Part shown: piece by piece, positions 38,420 through 48,189 of the stretch
Position numbering within the stretch: position 1 is the first letter of the stretch
How the letters are laid out: every line of letters starts with the position of its first letter
NCBI RefSeq assembly: GCF_014639255.1
Contig: NZ_BMFV01000001.1
Coordinates: forward strand, 62,001-126,000
DNA length: 64,000 nt
Source of the DNA: Pullulanibacillus pueri
GTDB taxonomy: Bacteria > Bacillota > Bacilli > Bacillales > Sporolactobacillaceae
Reading direction: 5' to 3'
The notes under the pieces: model-generated
The model's database searches: none
Told to the model about the DNA's origin: nothing
Seen by the model: only the letters and a program-made list of their open reading frames with translations
Made by a program: the position numbers and the translations under genes

Positions 38420-38970
38420 AAGATGCCCAATCTTTTCATCAATAAGCATCGACAGCATGGAAGTGGATTGGAGTGAAAGGCGCTTTGGCTCCTTCGGGAA
38501 CGGGGCCAGCGTGACTTCACGAATACACTTCGAGTTGTTCCGAGAAAGCTGACTGCGAAGCGGTACGAGTAGACGCAGGAACAGGAGATTTTTATTCATA
38601 AATACTTGGGAACCAAATCATCCATTCCCAAGTTAGCTGAGGCCACTAAGGACGATCGGTTAAAAGCGTCACGTCATTAAGGAACTTCGACTAAAACCGT
38701 CACATCCGTGTGACAACGTCAAAGCTAGCACCTCAATACCACCCCAAAAAGTAAAGAACACTTTTCGGGGACCCCGATGGTGCGTCGAACACCGATCCTA
38801 CCCACATCAAAAAATCGTAAGAACACGATTTTTCTGCGAGGACTAATCTCTTAGTCGCTTTCCTTAGTCCTGTGGGCATGAGGAAAGCGAGCGACCTAGA
38901 GCGGAAATCTACACGATTAACCCTTCATTACTCTTCTTGAAGATACGTCGCAATCTATATGAATCATGTA
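38420..38970 (-). repeat. dispersed structured repeat, family B, extended copy 2
   Basis: Inverted relative to copy 1. It contains on the minus strand GGATTTCCGCT-like (AGATTTCCGCTC here), CTTTCCTCATGCCCACAGGA, GTGGGTAGGATCGGTG and CCTTAGTGGCCTCAGCTAA, all shared with the copy at 41.8 kb. Internal hairpins: GTCACATCCGTGTGAC (38699-38714), TCGGGGACCCCGA (38765-38777), AAAAATCGT/ACGATTTTT (38810-38833) and AGGACTAA/TTAGTCCT (38840-38871). Two tandem ~31-base modules begin AAGGACGATCGG and AAGGAACTTCGA (38648-38711). With copy 1 it fills most of the 1.28-kb gene-free gap. Confidence 0.75.
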
Positions 38971-39242
38971 TCTAATCATGCCTTTTATGTTTTTGAGTCA
39001 TGTCATTTACGATTGGAATTTTATTGATAATGACAATTTGTTACTTTAACATTTGATTTCAAAGCGAAATTTTAAAGTAATTGATTCATAGAAAGGGGGC
39101 TTTGAAGCTCGTTTGCCTATTCCATCTGAAAACGGACATTATACTTCTCCTAGATGTCCTTTATTCCTATGGAAATGAGAGCCCCATTTGAAACTTTTTC
39201 TATTTTTTGTCGTATACAACATAAGTAGGAAGGAGAATGGAA

Positions 39243-41180
39243 ATGAAAAAAGCTTTGGGAAGTCTTATCTTTTTCCTTGGTGTCTTTTTCCTGCTTGCAG
39301 GATGCGGAGACAAGACGTTTACTATTAACCAAGTAGAGATTAAGACCGATATTTTAGCAGATGGCTCTATGACAGTGAAGGAACTCTATAACTACCATTT
39401 TCAGGGATCATTTAAAGGAACCACCCGTAGTATTCATGATGCGAAGGTTGAAAATTTTAAGGCTTATCTCATTCCTTCAAATACAAAAGATAAATTTAGC
39501 ACAAAGAATGCTATTCCGTTAAAAACAACGAAAGATAAGGACGATGATGATAATACTATCTATAAAACGTATACCCAGTCGCAGAACGAAAGTAAGCAGG
39601 TGCTTTACACTTATACAGTAAAAAATGTTGTCAAGAAGTATAGGGATGCAGCATTCATCAATTACTCCTTTTACGATAGTGAGAATGAAAGTGATTTACA
39701 TAATGTGACGATTCATTATCAGTTTGCTCAGGCCTTAAATGAGCGGGATCATGCTTATCTTCATGACTATACAGGGAAGGCTGAGCTTCAAAAGGCAAAG
39801 AAAGGCTTTGACTATCACATTGATACTCTCCCCGCTGGAAGTTCAACGGAAGTTCATTTCTTGCTCGAGCCTTCAGCGTTCTCAGAAAAAGCAACAGATG
39901 CACCTGAAAACAAATATGAAGCCTTACAACAAAAGGAGGATAAGCTTCATGAGCGGCTCATTCACCGCTCCGAACGGCTTGAAGGGATTAAACAGCCATT
40001 ACTGGTGCTGTCGGGGGTTGTGCTTGTTTTAGTCTTTATGGCGTTGATCATAAAGATACAGAGAAGAATGAGTCGAAGAGAGGAGATCGTTGAAATGGAG
40101 ATAGGGGAGCTTGATCCCTTATATGTTCATTTTTTGGATCAACGATTAGCGTTTTCTCATGGCGCTTTAACCGCGGGATTATTATCTTTGGTTCGAAGAC
40201 GAGTGGTGCGGCTTGAGAAGGCGACAATTCATGAAAAATACATAAAGGATGAAGACTTTCCAAATGAAACCTTACGTTTCACTCTTTTAGTGGATAAAAA
40301 GTCTTTATCTGAAGCCGATCGCTTTCTTGTAAGCTGGTTATTCACTGAAAGGTATGAAGGAAAACCTAGTTTTACTTTAGATAGTATTTATGGACCAACA
40401 GAAAAAGAAAAAGAGAAATCTGAGAAGGCTTTTAAGAAAAAGGCAGAGCGTTTTCAAGAAAAGTTTTCAGAATGGCAGGATTTACTCTTAGATATGCCTG
40501 CTTTTTCACGAGAGCGTTTCAAGACGTCTGTGCGTGCTTTCCCTATCATAGCCTTGCTTCTGACAGTGGTATTTGCCGGCGTTGTTAACCTTTTATTCTT
40601 TATTGATGGCATGGCAATTGGGGTGATCGTTGCGGTTAATATTTGTCTTGCTATTCTGCTGCTCGCTAGCTTTATTGTCTATTTAATGGTCCATCATATA
40701 AAGATCGTTTTCTATGGCTATTTTTTCGTGGGCTTGATCAGTCTGTTGTTTTTACATACTGGAGCCCCTATAGCCTTAAGTCTTTTAGCCGGTTTGGCTA
40801 TTGTTTGTTTATTTGTAATAATCCCGAGTGAAAGATGGCTTGAGGAAAAATTAAATGAACGGCGGTTATTAAAAGCTTGGAAACGCAGTGTGAAGGCCGA
40901 GCGCCTCTCTGTTAACTTTCTGGATCAGGAGCGTTTAGAGGATCTATTATATATAGCCATTGTTTTAGGGATCAGCGAGGACTTTATGGCTACTTATCAA
41001 AAAGATGATCGCTATCAGACGCTCGAAAAGACCTCCCCTTTATTGCAAAATCCTGATCTTATGACTTCAGGCATGGATCCGAGCTTGTTTCTTCTGATGT
41101 TTGCAACAAGTTCGAGCGCCACCTCGACGACCAGTTCTACGCCGACTTCAACAGGCGGTGGGGGAGCAGGGGCTTTTTAA
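39243..41180 (+). CDS. DUF2207 domain membrane protein
   Basis: A 645-residue protein. ATG 39243 is seven bases past AAGGAG (39230-39235). The N-terminal signal FFLLAGCGDK has a lipobox-like LAGC, then an extracellular DUF2207 beta domain (about 30-230). A first membrane span lies at about 250-272, with four more at about 425-550. It ends in a Ser/Thr-rich linker and GGGGAGAF, the typical DUF2207 tail. These proteins are widespread in bacteria and their function is unknown. Confidence 0.88.
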   Translation: MKKALGSLIFFLGVFFLLAGCGDKTFTINQVEIKTDILADGSMTVKELYNYHFQGSFKGTTRSIHDAKVENFKAYLIPSNTKDKFSTKNAIPLKTTKDKDDDDNTIYKTYTQSQNESKQVLYTYTVKNVVKKYRDAAFINYSFYDSENESDLHNVTIHYQFAQALNERDHAYLHDYTGKAELQKAKKGFDYHIDTLPAGSSTEVHFLLEPSAFSEKATDAPENKYEALQQKEDKLHERLIHRSERLEGIKQPLLVLSGVVLVLVFMALIIKIQRRMSRREEIVEMEIGELDPLYVHFLDQRLAFSHGALTAGLLSLVRRRVVRLEKATIHEKYIKDEDFPNETLRFTLLVDKKSLSEADRFLVSWLFTERYEGKPSFTLDSIYGPTEKEKEKSEKAFKKKAERFQEKFSEWQDLLLDMPAFSRERFKTSVRAFPIIALLLTVVFAGVVNLLFFIDGMAIGVIVAVNICLAILLLASFIVYLMVHHIKIVFYGYFFVGLISLLFLHTGAPIALSLLAGLAIVCLFVIIPSERWLEEKLNERRLLKAWKRSVKAERLSVNFLDQERLEDLLYIAIVLGISEDFMATYQKDDRYQTLEKTSPLLQNPDLMTSGMDPSLFLLMFATSSSATSTTSSTPTSTGGGGAGAF

Positions 41181-41203
41181 AAATGAGATATGACTAAACT
41201 CTA

Positions 41204-41239
41204 AAAAGGCTTTATAGGTGTCTTCCTATAAAGCCTTTT
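41204..41239. terminator. bidirectional terminator between convergent genes
   Basis: AAAAGGCTTTATAGG (41204-41218) and CCTATAAAGCCTTTT (41225-41239) form a perfect 15-bp stem. A and T tails serve both strands. It overlaps the last codons of the convergent GNAT gene. Confidence 0.92.
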
Positions 41240-41747
41240 GCATGTAGGTGACGACTTCCGTGTCAATTGATATATTTCCCTTGTCATCGAGGCATTCCCA
41301 ACTGATTGAAAAGGAGCCATGTTCCCAGGCCTTATAATTTAATTTTTCATAAAGGCTTCTCGCTTTGAAGTTCTCTAAGCCGACTTCCAAGCCAATATGG
41401 TTGCAACCTTTTTGTTTTGCTAAACGTTCGCATTCGTGGATGATCGCTGTGGCTACTCCTTTTCCTTGATACTTTTCTATTATTAAACCAGCTTCAAGAT
41501 AAGCGGATTGTGCGATGTTGAGGCGTTGAGTGACAGCCTCATCCTCTGGTCCTGACCATCTTAACAAGAAATGACCTACGGGAACTTCATGATGCCAAGC
41601 AATTAAGTAAAGGCCTTTCCCATTTGATTGGACGTCGAATCTGTTATATTGAAACATCGGATTATCCGGAGAAAATTGTTTGACAAGCAGTTCGAGTTGA
41701 TCAGCTTCTGCAGGTTTTATACTCACGTCTAATTTTTCTTTGTTCAT
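41226..41747 (-). CDS. GNAT-family N-acetyltransferase
   Basis: A 173-residue acetyltransferase. ATG 41747 (second candidate) lies nine bases after GGGAGGT; the ATG at 41774 lies upstream of that site. The acetyl-CoA-binding loop is VRxxG-like IIEKYQGKGVATAIIHECERLAKQKG, followed by LEVGLENFKARSLYEKLNYK. It acetylates an amine, substrate unknown. No operon partner. Confidence 0.88.
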   Translation of the reverse strand: MNKEKLDVSIKPAEADQLELLVKQFSPDNPMFQYNRFDVQSNGKGLYLIAWHHEVPVGHFLLRWSGPEDEAVTQRLNIAQSAYLEAGLIIEKYQGKGVATAIIHECERLAKQKGCNHIGLEVGLENFKARSLYEKLNYKAWEHGSFSISWECLDDKGNISIDTEVVTYMQKAL

Positions 41748-41794
41748 TTTGATCTTACCTCCCGTCTTTTTCAAAAGATCCGAAATTATAAAGT

Positions 41795-42112
41795 GCTGGT
41801 CATCAGGACGGTGTGGATTTCCGCTACAGAACGCTCGCTTTCCTCATGCCCACAGGAAGTGGGTAGGATCGGTGTTGTCACAGGACGTGACGATTTTAGT
41901 CGATTGTCCTTAGTGGCCTCAGCTAATTTTGTAATGGTTAATCTGTGTGTTCCAAAATGGATCTTCGGACACGTGCTGTTCCCGAAGGACTCTAGTTTAG
42001 GCATCCGTGAGTCAGCGGCGCTGAGGAACACACTCTGTATAAGTGTTCCGAATCTCGCGTCTTCCGCTCCAATTCACTTGATACTGAAGAAGCATTTTAA
42101 TGAAAAAACATT
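41795..42112 (+). repeat. dispersed structured repeat, family B, copy 3
   Basis: Contains GGATTTCCGCTACAGAACGC, CTCGCTTTCCTCATGCCCAC, GTGGGTAGGATCGGTGTT, CCTTAGTGGCCTCAGCTAA and GATCTTCGGAC blocks, the last two also in copy 1 or 2. Hairpin-forming parts include GTCACAGGACGTGAC (41878-41892). It fills the gap between two minus-strand genes. Several spurious reading frames lie in it. Confidence 0.78.
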
Positions 42113-42161
42113 TTAAATTCCAACTGAATGTGGATCGGGCATGTTTTTCGCTCGGTTTTTC

Positions 42162-43394
42162 TCATAAAAGTTCTTTAATCGTTAGTTCTTGTCCTTCAAT
42201 TTTTTCAATGGTGATCGTCTTAGCGCCATGGTTTTGTGCAAAAGTATTGAGGGCGTGTACTAAGTGTTTCCTCAAGGTATTCGTGATCTTTATGTGTGGC
42301 TCAATTTGTAACAAACGCACGGTGAATTGTTGATTTTGCTTGGATAATGTGGCATCGATTCTCCCGATAAACTTGTCTTTCCATAAGATTGGCATCGCAT
42401 ATGGCCCATAGCGGCGCTTAGCACGCGGTGTATAAATCTCCCACTTATAATCAAAAGCAAAAAAATCTTGGATGCGCTCTCGACTCCATAATAAGTTGTC
42501 GAGTGGAGGTAAAAAGGCGATGGGATGAGAGAAATACTTTTTAGGTGTCGTTTCGAAGGCATTGAGCTCTTCAAGATCTTCAGTCCTAATATAATACTGC
42601 CTTTTGATACCTTCTATTTCTAACGTCTGGATCTTGTCTTGGTGTTGTAGGTCATCTAATAGGGTCTGGCGTTCAGCAGCTTTTAAATTCAACCAACCAA
42701 ATCGTGAGGTGTGCCCAGAAAAAATACGATAAGCCCTTATATATTTTTCAATGAGGACCTGCTGCGCTTCTGACAAGGATATTTCTGTTGCTTGGTCTAG
42801 TATATCTTTAGGAATACAATGTTCGGTGAGATCGAAAAAACGTTCAGAGCCTTCACGCTTAGCCACTTGGATCACACCACTATCAAAGAGCAGGTTGAGC
42901 GCATGGGAGGTTTCCTTTGTTTTCGGATGGGTATTATCCCAATACCCATGGACCTTGTTTGCTGACTTGAAGGCTCTGGAAGGGAGTGGTCCTTCTGCCG
43001 CCAAGCACGTTAAAATCTCTTGAGAGACTGATTGTAAGGTTTTAAGAGAAGGCGCTATTTGCGCTTGTAATCTTTCACGAATAGGCTTGAAGATGGGGAA
43101 GTCCTCCATCGGAATCACGCACATGGCATTGGCGAAGTACTCAAATGTTTTTTTCTGCCTCAGTAAAGTGTTGAGAAAGTCCGGTTTGTATTGCTGCAAG
43201 CGAGCATCAAGGACAAGATGTTGATTCTTAGTGACAGAAGCAACGGAATCAATCTGGATACATTCTAACTGCTTGAGCATGTCCAAGGTGCGCTCTTGGG
43301 TTCCTTGTCTAGAAGAATAAGGCAAAAAGAGATGTTGACGGTGAAGTAAAAATTGTCGAACTGCCTTACGAGAGATTTTATAGGGTGGCTTCAT
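42162..43394 (-). CDS. winged-helix DNA glycosylase, YcaQ family
   Basis: A 410-residue protein of the YcaQ (AlkX) family, HTH_42 fold. AAAGGAGG precedes ATG 43394. The N-terminus KISRKAVRQFLLHRQHL and the LECIQIDSVASVTKNQH segment, which contains the catalytic QID-type stretch, match the E. coli enzyme that unhooks DNA interstrand crosslinks. The C-terminal part includes PYAMPILWKDKFIGRIDATLSKQ. A DNA repair role, possibly against alkylation or crosslinking agents, is well supported. Confidence 0.9.
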   Translation of the reverse strand: MKPPYKISRKAVRQFLLHRQHLFLPYSSRQGTQERTLDMLKQLECIQIDSVASVTKNQHLVLDARLQQYKPDFLNTLLRQKKTFEYFANAMCVIPMEDFPIFKPIRERLQAQIAPSLKTLQSVSQEILTCLAAEGPLPSRAFKSANKVHGYWDNTHPKTKETSHALNLLFDSGVIQVAKREGSERFFDLTEHCIPKDILDQATEISLSEAQQVLIEKYIRAYRIFSGHTSRFGWLNLKAAERQTLLDDLQHQDKIQTLEIEGIKRQYYIRTEDLEELNAFETTPKKYFSHPIAFLPPLDNLLWSRERIQDFFAFDYKWEIYTPRAKRRYGPYAMPILWKDKFIGRIDATLSKQNQQFTVRLLQIEPHIKITNTLRKHLVHALNTFAQNHGAKTITIEKIEGQELTIKELL

Positions 43395-43792
43395 TTTTGC
43401 CTCCTTTGTTATAACGTCAGATCATTGAGTTAGTGACACTGAGGAACACACCTAATATAAGTATTTCAATGGTGCTGAAGTGGCTTTTAGCATTAAAAAC
43501 TTTTTCAGTGTGCTTTAATAAAGACCAGGCTTTACCACATTTTCTTTGGCATTTCTCTTTAAGGTTTATTATATCTTTACTTCTGAATATTTAGTAGACT
43601 GTATTTAAGGATTAAGGCTAGATAAAGAATGGGGAGCAGGAAAAGATGGAGGGGAGGGGTGTAAGAGTGACGTATTCGTAAATATGGTTCATCAAGGTGT
43701 TTAGTGATTTTCTGAGAGTATTTATTGAAGGAATGTCAGGATGAATAAGGGACAAAGAGGAGATCAATCAATGAAAATGGGGTGTTTGTAAG
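43395..43792 (+). other. gene-free gap with a family B fragment
   Basis: The first part (43420-43500) shares TGAGTTAGTGACACTGAGGA and ACTGAGGAACACACCT-type sequence with the 3' end of the copy at 41.8 kb (GCTGAGGAACACACTCTGTA) and is a fragment of family B. The remainder has no recognisable gene and presumably holds the promoter of the sulfatase cluster. Confidence 0.6.
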
Positions 43793-45304
43793 TTGAAAAG
43801 ACCAAATATTTTGCTTATAACGACTGACCAGCAACATTGGAATACGATTGGTGCATTTAATGAAGATATTAAAACACCGAATCTCGATCGACTTGTAAAT
43901 GAAGGAACAACATTTCAGAGAGCTTATTGCCCAAATCCAACGTGTACACCTTCACGCTCTTCGATTATTACAGGCTGTTATCCCAGTCAGCATGGCGCCT
44001 ACAGCATTGGCACTAAGCTATTGGAGGATCGCCATACAGTGGGGGAGGATTTTATAGCAGCAGGTTATCGTACAGCCTTAATTGGAAAGGCACATTTTCA
44101 GCCCCTCGCTTCAACAGAAGAGTATCCTTCCCTAGAGGCCTATCCTATACTTCAAGATTTAGACTATTGGAGGCGGTTCCATGGTCCCTTTTATGGCTTT
44201 GAACATATTGAATTAGCACGGAATCACACTAATGAGGCCCATGTTGGTCAACATTATGCCTTATGGATGGAGGAAAATGGACTCGAAAATTGGCGCGATT
44301 ATTTTTTACCTCCAACGGGTACAATGGATTCCTCTATGAAGTACAAATGGCCACTTCCTGAAAAATATCATTACAATACGTGGATTGCTGAACGGACCAA
44401 TGCAAGACTTAAGCATTATCAAAAGCATGGTGACTCTTTTTTTCTATGGGCAAGTTTTTTTGATCCCCACCCGTCTTACTTAGTGCCCGAGCCTTGGGAT
44501 AAACTTTATAATCCCAGTGATCTTAGCGTTCCTAAGCTTGTCCCTGGTGAACATGAACATAACCCTCCGCATTTTCAATTGACCCAAGAACACGCTCCTG
44601 ATTTTTCAAACTATCAGGAAACGGCATTTGGAAGCATTGGCTACCACTCTCATGCCAACGTGTCCGATGATGAAGCCAGAAAAAATATGGCGGTTTATTA
44701 TGGGATGATCAGTATGCTAGATAAATATGTGGGGAAAATTCTAGATCAATTAGATGAACTAGGGTTGTCCGAGGATACCATCGTTGTTTTTACTACGGAT
44801 CATGGCCACTTATTTGGTCAGCATGGTCTCCATGATAAAGGCGGCTTCCATTATGAAGATTTAATCCGGTTGCCTTTTATTACCCGCTATCCAGGGCGCA
44901 TACCAAGTGGAAAGACCTCACAAGCCTTTCAGTCTCTCGTTGATCTTGCCCCTACCCTTTTAAGCTTTGCGAGTATTGAAGTACCAAGGTCAATGACAGG
45001 GATTGACCAAAAAGACGTATGGTTAGGGGAGAAAAGAGCAGTGAGAGACCATGCGATATGTGAATTCCGTACGCAGCCTACAAGAGTTCATCAAAAGACT
45101 TATGTGGATAAACGTTATAAAATCACAGTCTACTTTAATCAAACATATGGTGAGCTCTTCGATTTACAAAATGATCCCGATGAAATTCATAATTTATGGA
45201 ATGATCCGCATGCAGCATCCTTAAAATCTGAACTTTTATTAAAGTATATCTGGGCCGAGCTGGGTAAAGAACCATTTCCTATGCCAAGAACTTCAGGTGC
45301 GTAA
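43793..45304 (+). CDS. sulfatase (type I, arylsulfatase-like) 1
   Basis: A 503-residue formylglycine-type sulfatase, TTG 43793, with a GGGGTGT stretch upstream. TTDQQHWNTIG at 10-20 binds the metal. The signature CTPSR begins at Cys51, the residue converted to formylglycine. Later motifs: SFFDPHPSYLVP and FTTDHGHLFGQHGLHDKG carry the metal and catalytic residues. No signal peptide, so it acts in the cytoplasm on imported sulfated sugars. It starts a set with GH35, an MBL enzyme and two more sulfatases. Confidence 0.93.
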   Translation: MKRPNILLITTDQQHWNTIGAFNEDIKTPNLDRLVNEGTTFQRAYCPNPTCTPSRSSIITGCYPSQHGAYSIGTKLLEDRHTVGEDFIAAGYRTALIGKAHFQPLASTEEYPSLEAYPILQDLDYWRRFHGPFYGFEHIELARNHTNEAHVGQHYALWMEENGLENWRDYFLPPTGTMDSSMKYKWPLPEKYHYNTWIAERTNARLKHYQKHGDSFFLWASFFDPHPSYLVPEPWDKLYNPSDLSVPKLVPGEHEHNPPHFQLTQEHAPDFSNYQETAFGSIGYHSHANVSDDEARKNMAVYYGMISMLDKYVGKILDQLDELGLSEDTIVVFTTDHGHLFGQHGLHDKGGFHYEDLIRLPFITRYPGRIPSGKTSQAFQSLVDLAPTLLSFASIEVPRSMTGIDQKDVWLGEKRAVRDHAICEFRTQPTRVHQKTYVDKRYKITVYFNQTYGELFDLQNDPDEIHNLWNDPHAASLKSELLLKYIWAELGKEPFPMPRTSGA

Positions 45305-45476
45305 TCATTGGTCCTTTCAAAAAGTGTTGCCAATTTCAAAAGAGCAAGTCTAAGTCACAAAATCAGGCTTTGGCTTTAGAAAGGTGCACGAATCAGGGGA
45401 TGGTCTAGCGTAGATCGGATTTATTATTTTAGGATATTTATGCTATTGGAATTGTTTAAATAGGAGCTGAAGTGAT

Positions 45477-47222
45477 ATGGCGAAATTAAGTTATAGAGGC
45501 AATCAATTCATTTATGATGAAAAACCAATTCAAATAATATCAGGGGCCATCCATTATTTTCGAGTGGTGCCTGAATATTGGGAGGATCGGTTGCTGAAGT
45601 TGAAAGCGTGTGGGTTTAACACAGTCGAAACTTATGTTCCATGGAATGTTCATGAGCCTAACCCTGATGAGTTCAACTTTGAAGGCATGGCGGATGTTGT
45701 CCAATTTATTGAAACGGCGGCAAGCCTCGATCTCCATGTCATTGTGAGACCCAGCCCATACATCTGTGCAGAATGGGAGTTTGGGGGGCTTCCTGCTTGG
45801 TTACTTGCCGATGATACCATGCGCATTCGCTCATCGGATAAACGTTTTTTAAAAAGGGTTGATCGCTATTACGATGTTTTAATGGAAAAGTTAGGACCCT
45901 TACTTAGTACAAATGGAGGTCCTATTATTGCCATGCAAATTGAGAATGAGTATGGTAGCTATGGGAATGACCTTGATTATTTAACGTATTTAAAAGAGGC
46001 GATGATCAAAAGAGGGATTGATGTTCTTTTATTCACATCGGATGGACCGACTGATTTTATGCTCCAAGGAGGAACTGTTCCCGGTATTCTGGCGACAGTT
46101 AATTTTGGCTCAAGGGCAACTGAAGCCTTTGACAAATTAGAGGAGTATCGTCCTGGTTCACCAAAAGTCTGTATGGAATTTTGGAATGGATGGTTTGACC
46201 ATTGGGGCGAGAAACACCATACTCGAGAACCGCATGATGCAGCTAAAACTTTTGACGAGATGATGCAAGCGGGTGCTTCTGTCAATTTTTATATGTTTCA
46301 TGGGGGGACGAATTTTGGATTCTACAGTGGAGCTAATATGAGTGAGCACTACGAACCGACAATCACAAGCTATGATTATGATTCGTTATTAAGTGAGGCA
46401 GGAGATGTAACGCCGAAGTTTCATGCTGTCCGAAAGGTCCTCGCAAGCTATCAAAAAATTGGTGAGCTTAAACTTCCTGATCCCATTCCCAAAAGGGCTT
46501 ATGGCGCTGTTAAACTGACTGAAAATGCTCAGTTATTTGCGTCCTTGGAGCAGTTAAGTCAAGCCGTAGAGCGTACCCATCCCGAACCGATGGAAAAATT
46601 GGGGCAAAATTACGGATTTATTCTTTATCGAACGAAAGTTAGTGGCCCTAAAACTTCTATGACGCTTAATATTCGGGAAGTTCATGATCGATCACTGATA
46701 TTCTTAGATGGCAGCTATCAAGGCGTTATTGAACGTGGCAAACCCTCTACTGTTGTTTTAGACATTCCAGAAGAAGGTGGACAGCTTGATGTTTTAGTTG
46801 AAAATATGGGACGGATCAATTATGGCCCGCAATTACGTGATCGCAAAGGGGTAACAGAGGGGATTCAACTCGGGCAACAGTTTTTATACAATTGGACCAT
46901 ATATGCCTTACCCTTAGAGGATGTATCGCCTTTGGTCTTTGAACAGATAAAAGATAATATGATGGAGGGACCAGGCTTTTTTAAAGGGACTTTTAATATT
47001 GATGACATTGGAGACACCTTTTTAGAACTTGAAGGTTGGACAAAAGGGGTCGCTTTTATCAATGGCTTTAATCTCGGCCGCTATTGGGAGATTGGGCCAC
47101 AAAAAACGTTATATGTTCCTGGGCCCTTATTAAAAAAAGGTGAGAATGATCTTGTCATCTTTGAATTACATGGCACGGAGGAACCTGTCGTACGTTTTCG
47201 CGATTCGGCTGTGTTGGGATAA
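45477..47222 (+). CDS. beta-galactosidase, glycoside hydrolase family 35
   Basis: A 581-residue GH35 enzyme. ATG 45477 follows AGGAG. The N-terminal catalytic barrel begins SGAIHYFRVVPEYWEDRLLK and ETYVPWNVHEP. The acid/base is Glu158 in IENEYGSYG, and the nucleophile Glu234 in CMEFWNGWFDHWG. C-terminal beta-sandwich domains hold FINGFNLGRYWEIGP. It removes terminal beta-linked galactose. It is the second galactosidase in the window and lies between sulfatase genes, which points to sulfated galactans as the natural source. Confidence 0.95.
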   Translation: MAKLSYRGNQFIYDEKPIQIISGAIHYFRVVPEYWEDRLLKLKACGFNTVETYVPWNVHEPNPDEFNFEGMADVVQFIETAASLDLHVIVRPSPYICAEWEFGGLPAWLLADDTMRIRSSDKRFLKRVDRYYDVLMEKLGPLLSTNGGPIIAMQIENEYGSYGNDLDYLTYLKEAMIKRGIDVLLFTSDGPTDFMLQGGTVPGILATVNFGSRATEAFDKLEEYRPGSPKVCMEFWNGWFDHWGEKHHTREPHDAAKTFDEMMQAGASVNFYMFHGGTNFGFYSGANMSEHYEPTITSYDYDSLLSEAGDVTPKFHAVRKVLASYQKIGELKLPDPIPKRAYGAVKLTENAQLFASLEQLSQAVERTHPEPMEKLGQNYGFILYRTKVSGPKTSMTLNIREVHDRSLIFLDGSYQGVIERGKPSTVVLDIPEEGGQLDVLVENMGRINYGPQLRDRKGVTEGIQLGQQFLYNWTIYALPLEDVSPLVFEQIKDNMMEGPGFFKGTFNIDDIGDTFLELEGWTKGVAFINGFNLGRYWEIGPQKTLYVPGPLLKKGENDLVIFELHGTEEPVVRFRDSAVLG

Positions 47223-47256
47223 GACTATGAATCTAAGAATATAAGGAGAGATAACA

Positions 47257-48078
47257 ATGAAAGTTCATTTTCTGGGAACAGCAGCGGCTGAAGGTGTTCC
47301 CAACCCTTTTTGTCACTGCGAGGTTTGTGAAAAAACAAGACATCTTGGCGGCCGTAACATTCGTTCAAGGACTTCAGTATTGATCGATGAAACTTTAAAA
47401 GTAGATTATCCTCCGGATTCGTTTTACCATGCTCTTCGCGACCGAATCGATTTGTCTAAAGTCGAGGATTTACTTATCACGCACACACATTGTGATCATT
47501 ATAATCCTGCTGATTTGGAAATGCGTATTGAAGGGTTTGCTCACGGGATCGATAAACCGCTACATATTTATGGAAACGATCTAGCGATTCAGGGCTGTAG
47601 GCTAGCGTTACCAACGTTACAAGAGGGCAAACGGTTTGCCTATCACCGCGTCCTTCCATTCAAGGAAGTACAGACACAGACAGCTAAAATTACACCCTTA
47701 CTTGCTGACCATGATCCAATGGAAACTTGCTTGCTATACTATATTGAAAAGGATGGCAAAACTATCCTATATGGAAATGACACGGGCTGGTTTCCTGACG
47801 AGACATGGGAATGGTTGAAAACCAAACCACTTGATCTTGCCATCCTAGATTGTACCGGCGGCTATAATTCGAATAAACGAAGTCGAAATCACATGTGTAT
47901 TGAAACCGTTTTAGAAGTCCAAAGTGCCTTTGAAAGGACTGGAATTTTGAAAGCTAGGGGTCAAATTATTGCCACACATTTTACGCATAACGCCGAGCTT
48001 GTTCATGATGACTTCGTCGAAGCCTTTAAGCCCTACGATATCCAGGTCGCTTATGATGGGATGACAGTTTATCTATAA
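47257..48078 (+). CDS. PhnP-like metallo-beta-lactamase-fold hydrolase
   Basis: A 273-residue MBL-fold enzyme. THTHCDHYNPADLEMR gives His76, His78, Asp80 and His81. An N-terminal Cys cluster FCHCEVC (Cys19, Cys21, Cys24) matches the structural zinc site of PhnP-like phosphodiesterases. The C-terminal HFTHNAEL supplies another metal ligand. It lies between GH35 and a sulfatase, 34 bases after the GH35 stop, so cotranscription is likely. The substrate may be a cyclic phosphate or a lactone; unproved. Confidence 0.88.
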   Translation: MKVHFLGTAAAEGVPNPFCHCEVCEKTRHLGGRNIRSRTSVLIDETLKVDYPPDSFYHALRDRIDLSKVEDLLITHTHCDHYNPADLEMRIEGFAHGIDKPLHIYGNDLAIQGCRLALPTLQEGKRFAYHRVLPFKEVQTQTAKITPLLADHDPMETCLLYYIEKDGKTILYGNDTGWFPDETWEWLKTKPLDLAILDCTGGYNSNKRSRNHMCIETVLEVQSAFERTGILKARGQIIATHFTHNAELVHDDFVEAFKPYDIQVAYDGMTVYL

Positions 48079-48189
48079 AATATAGGGCGCGTTTGATCAC
48101 CTCTTCCTATGAAATCTTTGGCCAATGGGCGTCAGGTACGATGTACGTTAGATTAATGGAGAATGAATAATGAAAGGGGAGAACGGCGA

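Noticed and set aside
38162..38599. Short frames inside the 38-kb gap
   Set aside because: They lie wholly within structured repeats of family B, and neither has a good ribosome site or family features.
41793..42333. Frames of 77-107 codons between the GNAT and YcaQ genes
   Set aside because: They cover repeat B copy 3 or the antisense of the YcaQ gene.
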